Assembly (NCBI GenBank): GCA_910589415.1
Contig: OU342637.1
Span: 40,206,162-40,270,161 of the forward strand
Length of the DNA: 64,000 nucleotides
Direction of reading: 5' to 3'
From: Malachius bipustulatus
Lineage: Eukaryota; Arthropoda; Insecta; Coleoptera; Melyridae
Every line of letters starts with the position of its first letter. Positions within the stretch are counted from its first letter, which is position 1. Of this stretch, positions 1 through 12,000 are shown in pieces. The position numbers and the translations under genes are program-made. The notes below the pieces were generated by a model, which was not told the DNA's origin, searched no databases, and was given only the letters and a program-made list of their open reading frames with translations.

Positions 1-72
1 TAAATGTACTTGGATGAATATAAATTTCACAAATAATAGACACTATTTTTAATGCTTGAAAATTTCTTCTAG

Positions 73-3000
73 ATAGATGAAATTCCCATTATCATGTGTC
101 CATCAGAAGGATGCAGCACATCTTCATTTTCGACTTGCACAAAGAGTATAACAAGCACCCCTCGAAGCACCCCTAGCAGTGTCAAAATATTTAGTAGTAC
201 CTCTGATGAACCACCTCAAAAAAGGACCAAGTGCAGTCATGGAAACATCTTGGAGGAGTTCGATTTAAAACAAATCCTCATGTCAACGTCAACTGGACAA
301 GCAATAATTAATAGCTATCACCCTGAAAAAGGGCTCACTCCCAAATGTCAGGGCTATTTAACTAATATCATTATAAGTTACTTTTTTGATAACGATATAA
401 AGTAAGTTTAATTGTTTACACCCAACTTCAACAAGCATGTTTCATAATGTTCTCATTTTCTAGCGTAAGACTGAGAAATAGAGACTTTGAAAAGATAAGT
501 GCTCACATATTGAATTTATTCCCCGCAGAGAGTAAGGAACTATACTATTCCTCTCCCATAAAAAAAAGATATTCTAAAGTTGGGAAGTCAGGTATTGCCA
601 AAGGAAAATTACCTGACAAAAATCGCAATATGCTACAGTTTTTAAGGAAGTCCAAAGTACTGGAAACTCCTAACCCACACGATACCTATAATAGTTCTGA
701 CAATGAAGAAAATTCAAAGGGTGAGTTACAAAGTGACCGTTTTCTTTTATAGACATAGGTATTGACAAAAACTTTTAATAAAAATTAAATTTCGAAGTAT
801 TATTGCCCCTCGAGAGTTTAAATCTCTTGGTTTAACTAGGTATATAGTACCTACATTGAAATGAATAATTTTTGAACCTCTGATTTTTTAATTTACAGAG
901 GAAAGTACAACAGAAGTGCAGGTAGCTTTGGCAAGTAAGATATGGCTAGCCAATAATAATGAGCCATGGAGTGAGGTGGTAGACCACTATAATAAAACAA
1001 GATTAATAAGAATGAAGGAGAATACCTCAAAAACAACTGTGGCCGATATTTTTAAAGACTGGCCAATTCTCTCTACCAGTAAAGGTTACTTATTAGTAAG
1101 TGTCATAATTAGGAGCTCTGCCAAGGTTCATTGAGATTTAAAGATAATTATTATACATAAAATAGTTTTGTTAAAAAAATATTTTGTTCATGCATCATGT
1201 TCTTGGTTGATTAGGTATTGTTAGGGGAGGCAACAATGCAAAAAAAAATTAACCCTCTTTGAATACATCTTTGACTATTATTATTTTTTAATAGTCAAAG
1301 GAATACATATACAGTGAGAGTTTTTTAAGACGGAACATAGGAGATGAGCTTGTGAAGTATTGCTATGGAGATCAATCCGTTGCCGGGCAAGGTCGTTGAT
1401 GGTTTTGCAATAACCCCCCACTTCAGATTAAATTATTAATTTGACGTTTACGAGTAAAACTTGTCGTCAGTTACATACTAGCGTAGGTAGTTACTTAATT
1501 CATCAAAAATGTGTACAGCTGATGAGAAAATTGAAATTTACGCACATGGTACACCGCATGCAGTGTGTCTTCTGTATGTGAAGTTGAAAATTTGCGCTGG
1601 TACCATGTCACTACAGGACACAGTATCTCCATAGAAAGTGAATGTGTGGGCTGAAATGGTTAACACTCATATCTTGCAGCCACTGCTAGAAAGAATCATT
1701 CCGACCATAAATAATCAGGCCCTTTGTGGTACCAACAAAATGTTACAGCTGCCCATTTTTCCCGGCAAGTTCGACAATTGCTTAAAATGCTCAGTTTCCC
1801 GGTAGATGGATAGGAAGAGATGGAGTAATTAAGTGGCCGCCCAGGTCACCAGACTTAACATACTTGGATTTTTTTACTGGGGAAAGTCAAGTAATCTGTT
1901 TATAACGTCGTTCCTATCTACCACATTAAAAAGCTCAGATGATAAGAAGAGCTTTAGAAGAAATATCTCCTGAACAGTGCAGAAATACGATAAATGTATT
2001 GATTAAATTCTACAATAATTTTTTAGGACGCTTGCCTATTATAGTCAACGGATGTTTGATACTATTTTAGAATAATAATTAACACTCTGCAGTATTTAAT
2101 TTGCAATTATATTGTTTCTTTATAAAATACTTAGAGCCGGTTGTTCGTACGTCAGTTAAAAATTTTGAGATAACTACTGATTTTAAAATGCCCTGTATTA
2201 TCAAACCATTGGTCTGATATTTCTGAATATGAATTCTGCTCGCTTTGAGAAGAGTTAATTACTGATTAAAAATACAAGATTATTAATTATATTCGCCGTA
2301 TTTTCAAAATTTGCAATTTAAAATCAGTAGTTATCTCAAAATTTTTAACTGACGTACGAACAACCGGCCCTTAGTATACAGTTACACTTTTTTATATTTT
2401 GAAATAATTTCGTTTTAATTAAAAAATAATTTGTTGCATTGACTTTCAATACAGAATCCCTATCCCTATGTTCTATTTTAAATAACTCACTAATGCTAAA
2501 TTCAACAATGCTCGAACGTAACCATAACTACGGTATTGTTAACGTATTGTAGCGGCTTTGTTGGAAATGCACTGATTTCGCTATGTTCCATTTTAAATGG
2601 TTCAACAACGTTAATTTAGACTGCGTCATATTTTTTCTGATGTTCCGCGTTATGTGGTTCTCACTGTATACAGCGTGATTCTTTTAAGGCGCCCATTAGA
2701 ATATTTTCCACTTCTAATTGAGCTAGGGATCTGAAACTTGTAACCTAGGCAACATAAACAATTACAAGCCAAAATGAAATATTAACAAGATGGCGGCACA
2801 TTTAAAAATGGCGAAAGTAGACGCCATCTTTGTTTTTTCAAATAGCAACCCCTAATTTTTATTTCATATTTAATATCGGCACTTAATTCCTAATACAGAG
2901 AGTCTAGGTTGTCACTACTTATCTGTCATAACTAATGGCATATGTCAATTTTTCTCTTAAAATTTGCAGATGCAGAGGTAAATTAAAAAATTTATATCTC

Positions 3001-6000
3001 ATGAATCGTTCCAGATCAGTTGATGATTTTTTTGTTGTGGACTCCCTGAACATCGAGAATTCTTTCAAGAGGTAACACAAGTTCCAGAGGGGCTTCCAAC
3101 GACTGTTACGATTTTTTAAAGTTTGTGATTACAAAATGTAGATAACTCGTTTTTTTTAAATGGCGACTACCCATTTTTATGTCACAGTTAGATAGAAAAT
3201 CGAATTTTAAGGGGAGGTATACAAGCATGTCCTATACCTAACTTCTATCGTTTTGGAGTTATTTACAATTACAAAGTAAACAGGTAGGGATTCATTGATT
3301 GTCACAACTATACTGAAATTCACAAGTAGCCCATGAACAAAAACAACAAGTGATAGGTGCCAATCAACAACAGTATAATAAATGTCACAATCGGTGCTAG
3401 TTAATTGTGTTGTCTGTCAACAAATATAAGGAAGATGGATAATAATAATAATTATACCAACGGAACGATTTTTGATTTATTTGTTCTAAACGGAAGATGT
3501 GACGGTATAATTGACAGAACGTGTCGTGCATTCAACATAAAATATCCACATTTAGTACCAATGAATAGATACAAATTTAAACGTTTGCAAAAGAAATTTG
3601 TTCGCACGGGAAACATGCATTCTCTCAGAAATAGAATAAGATTCGCTACAGAAAATGAAGACAACCAGATCAACGTCTTGGGATATTTTGCAGCTACCCC
3701 TCGAGCATCCATACGGGCTGCAGTAAATGATTTAGGACTTAGTTATTCATCAATTCAGAGGATACTGTGTTTGCATAAACATCATCCTTATTCATTTATA
3801 CGCCTGCAAAAACTTCGACCGACAGATTATCCCAGGAGAAGAAATTTTTGTGAGGAACTTTTGATCAAAATACAAGAGGATCAGAATTATTTAAAGCTTG
3901 TTATAGTACGGCAGCCCGTTACCAAAATGTTCTGTCATCGCGCCCGAATCGAGTAAACTATTAATCGATAGTTTTTTTTAAAACTAAGAAAGTTTTTCCT
4001 GATCGAAAAAGTCGTACAACGTTGCCGTAACCCGTCAGAGTAATTTCAGTAGGTAAAAAAGTAAACGGTAATTTTGTTACTCCGCCTGCTCCGTTCTTCA
4101 TGTAATCTTATTAAAAATTTACAAAAAAACATGAATCCATAGAGAACGGAAGTTTTTGATATTGAAATATTTCCATTGTTTAAAAAAAACATGTATAGAA
4201 AAATTGTCTGAAAAAGTTTCAGCGCCCGGTTCAAAATTTATTTTAAATTATTGATAGGACATCCAAAAACGGTAAGTAGAGTCGAACGGACGTTTTCCGT
4301 GCTGCAATGCTCTGCAGTGCACAGATCTGATATTGGATGACGAAGCTGTACCGGACAATGCAGATGGTGGGTCTGACAAAATATTATGTTTATACTCTCT
4401 TGAAAAATATCATGCGATCGTGTCACATCACAATCACATCACAATCACATCGCAGATCACGTGATGATTACGTGAGAAATATTCTCACGTGACAAATTTT
4501 CTCATGTGGGAAATTTTCTCATGTCAGAAATTTTTGTCATACTTTTTTACATGACAAATTTTCTCACATGATCATCACGTGATCTGCGACGTGATTGCGA
4601 TGTGATTGTTATGTGACATGATCATGTGATCTTTTTCAACAGAGTACTTTATGTCCTTCTCTATATATTAAAAAAATTGGTGGCCTTAGACTTACTGAAA
4701 GGTTTCGTTTCTGTTCGATTTCAGATATTGATGAAATTGACGATGAAATCGAGGAGTCCACGGATTCAGAGAGTGATGATACTTATGAGAGCAGTTCAGA
4801 AGACGACGTTTGATTTAATATTTTTATTTTGTATTTATGAAGTTTAATAACAAAATTTCGCAAACAAAAAAAAAAAAAAATAAAAAAAAAATTTTTTGAT
4901 TTACTGAAAATGACTTGACACACCAATGCAAGTATAACAATGTCCGTTAATATTTTTTTCTCACTTTTCAAGACACAAGAAATAATTTGTACCAGGAAAC
5001 GGAGCAGGCGGGATAACTCGATCAGCCTTTAAAAAAAAAACACATCTGAAATGCAACCCTTCATTTGCGCAACAATGAAAACGTCCGTTCTTATTTTTTT
5101 CTGTTAACGAAACATTCAAAATTATCTATGATCAGGAAAACGGAGCGGGCGCGAAAGGTTTAATTCCAAACTGTCACAAAATTTAGATTTTTAACGAACC
5201 AAAACCACTCACAACTCGGAAAATGTCAGTAACTATATCTATCCTATTGAAATGATCATTCTTCGTAAAAATAACAAAAAAACGGACCGGGCGCGATAAC
5301 TTATTTATTCCCTTAATCTTTACATATATTCAGGTGTTTTTCAACCACTTCGCAACCTTGCCTAAGTCAGTACACTTGAACTTTTCTTCTCAAAACTTCA
5401 TGAATCAACCGAAAAAAACAAAAAAATTGCGGGCGGGATCAGGCGAAAATCTTGGTAACGGGCTGCCGTACTATTATTTGAACGGATGAAGCCAAATGTG
5501 CTCAGAGCGGTGTGTTCAACAGAAGAAATAGGCATTTTTGGGCACGCGAAAATCCTCATTTGATTGCGGAAGTTGAGCACCAAATACAGTTTTCCATAAA
5601 CGTGTTTTGTCTCCTGCTGGATAATAGGGTAAATTGGTACATTTATGAGGAAAATTTAAACGGAGAACGCTATTTGGAAATAGTTAACAATATTGTTAGT
5701 AATTTCTTGGATGAACTGCCTCTGAGAGCCATACAAAATGTCTGGTATCAAATGGATGGTGCTCCAGCGCACAATGCAGCAACCGTAGGGAGACAACTGA
5801 GCAACTTGTTTGAAGATAGGTGGTGGGGAAATAGGGGACCTTGGCTATGGCCTGCTCGATCTCCCGATCTAACTCCCTTAGATTTTTATTTGTGGGGACG
5901 CGTCAAAGATGAAGTGTATCAGACAGAACCTAGGACACTGCACGAGTTAACTAATAAAATCAATGAAGCTATGAATGCCTTGGACCCAAATGAAATAAGA

Positions 6001-9000
6001 AGAGCTACCGGTGCTGCTGTACACCGACGTATAATTGAATGCTTGGAGCAGAATGGGGGACATATTGAAAATATTTTGTAGACAGTAATTATTGCTTTCA
6101 TTTATACTAATCATTAATAATAAACATTTTTTATTATCCAGTAGTATCTTTATTTATAGATGTCAAGAATCAATCAATGTTTTTGTTCATAGGCTACTTG
6201 TGAATTTCAGTATAGTTGTGACAATCAATGAATCCCTACCTGTTTACTTTGTAATTGTAAATAACTCCAAAACGATAGAAGTTAGGTATAGGACATGCTT
6301 GTATACCTCCCCTTAAAATTCGATTTTCTATCTAACTGTGACATAAAAATGGGTAGTCGCCATTTAAAAAAAACGAGTTATCTACATTTTGTAATCACAA
6401 ACTTTAAAAAATCGTAACAGTCGTTGGAAGCCCCTCTGGAACTTGTGTTACCTCTTGAAAGAATTCTCGATGTTCAGGGAGTCCAGAACAAAAAAATCAT
6501 CAACTGATCTGGAACGATTCATGAGATATAAATTTTTTAATTTACCTCTGCATCTGCAAATTTTAAGAGAAAAATTGACATATGCCATTAGTTATGACAG
6601 ATAAGTAGTGACAACCTAGACTCTCTGTATTAGGAATTAAGTGCCGATTCTAAATATGAAATAAAAATTAGGGGTTACTATTTGAAAAAACAAAGATGGC
6701 GTCTACTTTCGCCATTTTTAAATGTGCCGCCATCTTGTTAATATTTCATTTTGGCTTGTAATTGTTTATGTTGCCTAGGTTACAAGTTTCAGATCCCTAG
6801 CTCAATTAGAAGTGGAAAATATTCTAATGGGCGCCTTAAAAGAATCACGCTGTATATATACATATACCTAAACTTGAATTGTTATTTGTTATCTAAATGG
6901 ATTTTCAAGGTCATATTAACTTTTTCTATGCTGTCAGATTGGATATTATCGAATAAAAATGACAAGTAAAATTTGAATGTTAATCAAGATTATAGTTGAA
7001 ACTTTTGACAACAACTTTTCTCATAAACAAGTCATTTATTTCTTTGAATATTATTTTCTATATACACTTCATTATTTTTTGACAATTATTTAGGTCTTCT
7101 GCTTGAACAAACACTGAAATTAAAATAAATATGTACCTAATATAATACATTCATTTATAATATCCTCTAAATTAACCATTTTTAATAAAATCTTTATTTC
7201 AAATAACTCAAATTTAGAGTGGTAACCTTGAAAGTGTATTTAGATAAACAGTAGATCGTGAATAGGATATACAAGAAACCAAATTGAGAAAGTCTGTTGG
7301 TACTGTATTATTTATTATAGGAAACTAATGAAAATTTTCATTTTTACAGCTGGAACTTGATTTTTCTCATGACTACACTAATAGGCCAGTAGAATCGTCC
7401 TCAAAAATGTGCTCAGTTTGCGTTACCATGCACAAATTCTATACTATACAAAATTCGATAGAGGACCCTTAAGAGATGTTAAATCCAAATTTGCAGCACC
7501 GTGTGATTTTTTTTTACCAAGTTATGCCAAAAAACGTTTATTTTTTTATTTTTACGAATATCTCGGTTCTTATCTATCGCACATAAGCAAATGACATACC
7601 ATTCTCTTCTTTATGGAATTACCTACATTTTTTATACAAATATTATTTTTGTTACACTGATAATAAAAACAATATTGAGATTTAAAGTTAGAAAATTGTC
7701 TTTCGAATAAGGTTTTTTGCAAATTACTTATTTTTTTTGCATTTTAACGCTGGAAAGCCCTAGTAGTTTTTTGAAGAACAGTCAATTACCGTTACGCTGA
7801 TTGATCAATCATGAAAATCCGATAAACGAGTCTCTGGTAATCCACCTGAGAAATTGTGCATGTCGAAAATTGGTATTTTATCCGTTTTTTTTTTTTTTTT
7901 CGTTAATTTTTTTATCTTTTGTGAGTGGAATTGTAGCGTGTATCTATTTTATTCATGAAAGTGAGTTTAGTGTGAGATATTGGGATCTGTCAGTGTATGT
8001 TTTCCCGGTGCTATCACGTGCGTTCTTAGTTGCGTGAAAACTTCTAGTCACCGTGACTAATTTTTTTTTTTTTTTTAAAGAGGGAGCATCGGTCTTAACT
8101 GTGTAGGTAAGACATAGTCGCTCCACTCTGGTAATTTGGCTTTGAGCACGAACTCTTTAGCCACACACACTTTAAATTATATTTTTTTGCCTTTTAAACG
8201 TTCGATCGCTTTTTTTTACTTTTCACAGACATTCGAAAATGAATCTGAAAAGGAAAGCGGGCCGAGGTGAGTTTCGAACCCGCGATCTATGGCTTCGTGA
8301 GCCAGCGGAGAACCACTAGGCCACGCAAGACCGTGACTAATTAAACGGTCAATTTATATTAACTCGGAAAACACGTCACCAATGTTTGTCTCAAAAACTT
8401 GGAAAAGGGTCAGAAAAAACTGAGTTTTACTCTTAAACCAGAAAAAAATATCTGCAACAAATGTTGTAATATTTTAAATCAAAAAAGCCGAACCACGAAC
8501 TGATTGCGTCAACAGGAAAATAAGTCTTTATCGCTCTCTATGGCCGAAACAACGAAAAATCCTACGACTTATTGATTATGAATAAAACACTAATGTTTTA
8601 TAAAATTCTACTGTATATTGATGGATGATAGAAACGTTACACGTGTTTCGCTACTTTTCATGTAGCATCTTCAGACGTAAATAAAATTATTGTATCAATA
8701 ATTTTATTTACGTCTGAAGATGCTACATGAAAAGTAGCGAAACACGTGTAACGTTTCTATCATCCATCAATATACAGTAGAATTTTATAAAACATTAGTG
8801 TTTTATTCATAATCAATAAGTATGCAGAGATTCTACGAAGTAAGGGTTGAAAACATAAATTTTTTAAATCCTACGATGAATTTCGTTTCAACTTTTTCTC
8901 CCGCATGGGACAAAAGACAAAATCGGATCTTACTTCTTTACCACCATCAGAGTGAGCTGCTCAGCAGCATTCATTTCGAACTTGTTACCAAATCCAAGCA

Positions 9001-12000
9001 TGGCTTGGCAATATCTTGGAAGCGGAAACCTGGGGCTGGAAGAGACATAAATGTGGATTAGAACCCGTATTGAGCACTAAGGATCCAATTCCATCTTCAC
9101 ATCTCAAGGTTATTTCCTGTGCATGCACAAAAGATTGCGGGGCAGCTTGTGGCTGCAGAAAAGCAGGACTGAAATGCTCTGCAGTTTGCAAGAACTGCTC
9201 AGGTCAAAGTTGTTTAAACGTCGCGGAAATCACTGACGACAGCAGCGATGATGAAGACATGTATTTGCTACCCACGGTTCCCCTGCCTCGCTATTATAGC
9301 CGAGCTAAGAATTCAGACAAAATTTATTGTGGAATAGTAAACAAAGAAAATGAGGAAGAACCTGGCCCATCGAAACGTGCTAGAAAAAAATAAAATTATA
9401 ATCTTGACTCTTGTAAAAGCACTTCGTACTTTGTTTAACTGATTATTACTTGATTTTTCTTAAAAAAAATACACTAATATGTTTTTTACTTCAAATTTAG
9501 CAACTACCTAAGAATGCAATAAAGAAAGTATTCAAAATAAATATTATTTACTTGTGTGTTTTTCAATTTAAAATATTGAATATTTATGAACAATAAACGT
9601 AGAAATGTTGCAAATTGAATGTAAATTAAAACAAATGCTCAATTTTTCATGCGAGTTTTCGAGTCGTTGACGAATGTATTCGTCAATTCAAAATTGTACA
9701 TCACCGACATGCACATGTTTGCGCGTAGATTGCCGGAGACTGGATTATTGGATTTTCAAGATTGACCTACCACTGCACAGGTAATTGACTGTTCTTCAAA
9801 AAACTACTTGGGCTTTCCAGCGGTAAAATGCAGAAAAAATAAGTAATTTGCAAAAAACCTTATTCAAAAGACAAATTTTTAACTTTAAACCTCAATATTA
9901 TTTTTATTATCAATATTATCAAAAATAATATTTGTATAGAAAATGTAGATAATTTCATAACGAAGAGAATGATATGTCGTTTACTTATGTGCGATAGATA
10001 GAAGCCGAGATATTCGTAAAAATAAAATAAAAAACGCTTTTCTGCATAACTCGGTAAAAAAAAATCGCACGGTGCTGCAAATTTGGATTTAACATTTCCT
10101 AATGATCCTCTATCGAATTTCGTATAGTACAAAATTTGTGCATGATAACGCAAACTCAAAATACCATTCTACTGGCCTATAATTGTGTCAACAACATTAT
10201 CGAAAAATTTGACAATTTCTTCGAAAAAATATTACAACTCCGCAAATCACATTTACAAGACTCACAATTACTGTTGTTGGATCTCTTAAACAGTGGAAAT
10301 TTGAACAAAGGTTTGTGTTTTTATTCTAGATTTTTTTTACATTAAAATGTTTGTTAAATCTCTGTTCTTAATAATATACCGTATAAACAATATTAGGTAC
10401 CTACTACCTAGGCATATTATGTAGGTATGTGTGAGCATATTGTTACGGGTCTCGCAATAAATAAATCACCACCAAAAAGTCTTACAAATTACTTTATTCA
10501 CTAATCCAAATTATAACCTCTAATTATTATTCTTCTAAATAATCAAAACACAAACAGCTGACTACAACACTACTACTTGCACCTTGCACTTGTCTATTCT
10601 TTCTATCTGTCACTACTGGCTCCCTTACTTCACACTTCACTTCTGCTCTGTCTATACTTCAGTCTTCACTGTTTCACGTTCCGAACTAATCTGAACTACG
10701 CAACCGCGAGGCTACTCTTATATAGTCCTCCGACACATCAGTAGTCACGTTCTACTCCGTTCTAGCAGGTACATTCTCGAACGTCGCACCGGCGCACCAG
10801 CCGTCGATTCATGGATTCTGGAAATGTCAGATTGTTCGGCGTGCCCACTCCAGAAATCCATAGAACTAACGTCTGTCTGTCGATGTGTCACATGACATGT
10901 GACTGGAACTGTCGCGAACATGTCATTGACTAATCCAGTATAAAGAATGTAAACAAACAAGCAAATGGTGCACTAGAATGTTACAAGAAGTAATTACTAG
11001 AATTTCTCCAGAGCGGTGTTCGTTATACTGCCCCCTTTCTATTTTCGAGCGTCCCGCTCGAACGGACTTATTCGCTGTCTCCACAGTAGGGTGCCAGACG
11101 ATTCAGGTGGACTACCTTCATCTTGCACTTGGGGGCTCCGCTCCGCTGTATCCTATACACCACGTCGTTTATCCTTTTAATAATTGTGTAAGGCCCTTCC
11201 CAGGATGGCATAAACTTAGGCGACAAACCCTTCTTCCTAGTTGGATTATAAAACCACACTTTGTCTCCTTCTGTGAAGCCGCCGGAGTTTGCCTTCAAGT
11301 CGTACCTCGCCTTCATTCGGTCGCTGGCCAACTTGATCTTCCTCCTGACTAGGGAATGCACTTCTGCCATGGAGTTTCTTAATTCGTCGATATAATTTCT
11401 GATCTCCGATGGTAGACTGCTTGGTGAACCGTACACCAAATCACAGGGTAGCCGAATCTCCTTGCCGAATACAACCTTGGCTGGTGTCTGCCCTGTAGTC
11501 TCATGGATGGCTGCCCTGTACGACATCAGCAACAAAGGCAGGTACTGGTCCCAATCTCGCTGATTGTTGCTCACCACCTTCGACAGATGTTCCTCCATTG
11601 TTCGATTAAACCGTTCTACCATACCGTCAGATTGTGGATGGAGAGGTGTAGTCCTTGTCTTGTTTATCCCGAGCAGTTTACACATTTCTGCGAAAACTTG
11701 GGATTCAAAGTTTCGTCCTTGATCGGAATGCAACTCTAAAGGTACGCCAAATCTGCTAATGAAATTATCCACCAAGACTCTCGCAACTGTAGCAGCTTCT
11801 TGGTTCGGTATGGCGTATGCTTCAGGCCACTTGCTGAAATAATCCATGGCAACCAGGATAAAGCGATTGCCGCTGTCGCTGATTGGAAAAGGACCTGCTA
11901 CATCTATGGCTATCCTCTCGAATGGGGCTCCAACGTTGTACTGCTTCATAGCGCCTGTCAGTCTTCTGCTTGGGCCCTTGCTTGCAGCACATTTCTCGCA

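Larger units (their letters stand above)
1312..2666 (+). mobile_element. Degenerate Tc1/mariner element
   Basis: The ends are inverted: CAGTGAGA on the left and TCTCACTG on the right, with a second matching block, CGGAACAT, slightly inside. TA dinucleotides at 1310-1311 and 2667-2668 give the expected TA target duplication. It lies in intron 3 of the surrounding gene and abuts the next mariner element. It holds transposase remnants and a small insertion at 2134-2370. Confidence 0.7.
3904..5473. mobile_element. Element with TTA duplication inserted in the mariner transposase
   Basis: The ends are TAGTACGGCAGCCCGTTACC and its exact complement, flanked by TTA at 3901-3903 and 5474-5476. The 3-bp target is compatible with PIF/Harbinger. 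Motifs like CGGAGCGGGCG recur inside it (about 4998, 5142, 5284) and may be subterminal protein-binding repeats. It encodes only a short acidic 3' exon (4725-4813), so it is probably non-autonomous. Confidence 0.75.
3435..6081 (+). pseudogene. Mariner-like transposase, split by an element and carrying one nonsense codon
   Basis: The first part (3435-3903) holds an N-terminal helix-turn-helix region. The second (5477-6081) carries the DDE_3-type catalytic core. The readable acidic residues are D in TDE, D in MDGAPAH and D in LTPLDFYLWG, so the D,D,D triad is present. Taking out 3904-5473 plus one TTA rejoins the frame exactly. The one lesion then left is TGA at 5478-5480, where family members have Trp in WTDE. 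Apart from that change and the insertion the gene reads through, so it was probably inactivated recently. C-terminal end: HIENIL. Confidence 0.8.
2671..6852 (+). mobile_element. Tc1/mariner-type element with about 675-bp terminal inverted repeats
   Basis: The outer ends are CAGCGTGATTCTTTTAAGG and its complement, flanked by TA at 2669-2670 and 6853-6854. The inverted arms run to about 3345 and back from about 6175. Between them sits one transposase gene, split by a second element at 3904-5473. Arms this long are unusual for mariner but recur in this window (27633-33042). Part of the arm resembles the MITE at 34136-34984. Confidence 0.85.
8567..8821. repeat. 255-bp near-perfect palindrome
   Basis: The two arms are complementary over about 125 bases around position 8694, so a single transcript would fold into one long hairpin. 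Each arm carries a hammerhead-like core (8634-8678 minus, 8710-8754 plus). This may be a head-to-head pair of Penelope-type terminal fragments. Confidence 0.9.
7382..10179 (+). mobile_element. 2.8-kb element with TAA duplication, inserted in exon 4
   Basis: The ends are TAGGCCAGTAGAAT and its complement, and the arms extend about 400 bp (7382-7790 and 9781-10179). TAA flanks at 7379-7381 and 10180-10182. Removing the element plus one TAA restores the host exon in frame. The 3-bp target suggests PIF/Harbinger, but no Harbinger transposase is present. The cargo is a CXC-domain C-terminus (8956-9393). A SINE and a hammerhead-bearing palindrome are nested in it. Confidence 0.8.

Noticed and set aside
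1262..1300. Small hairpin CTTTGACTATT/AATAGTCAAAG as a microRNA-like precursor
   Set aside because: The stem is only about 11 bp and sits in AT-rich intron DNA. Too short for a miRNA precursor.
4410..4630. CRISPR-like array of short repeats
   Set aside because: Units are palindromic, irregular and without uniform spacers, and the surrounding genes are eukaryotic.
8258..8326. Functional tRNA gene on the minus strand
   Set aside because: A and B boxes are good, but the anticodon arm is degenerate. The sequence is the head of a SINE with an A-tail and 13-bp duplications.
9016..9393. Metallothionein gene
   Set aside because: The Cys pattern with CGCRKAGL and WGWK upstream fits the CXC-type tail family. 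Metallothioneins lack those blocks.
10745..10960. 71-codon gene in each Gypsy LTR
   Set aside because: The frame lies in the promoter-bearing LTR, has no recognisable domain, and appears twice only because the LTRs are identical.
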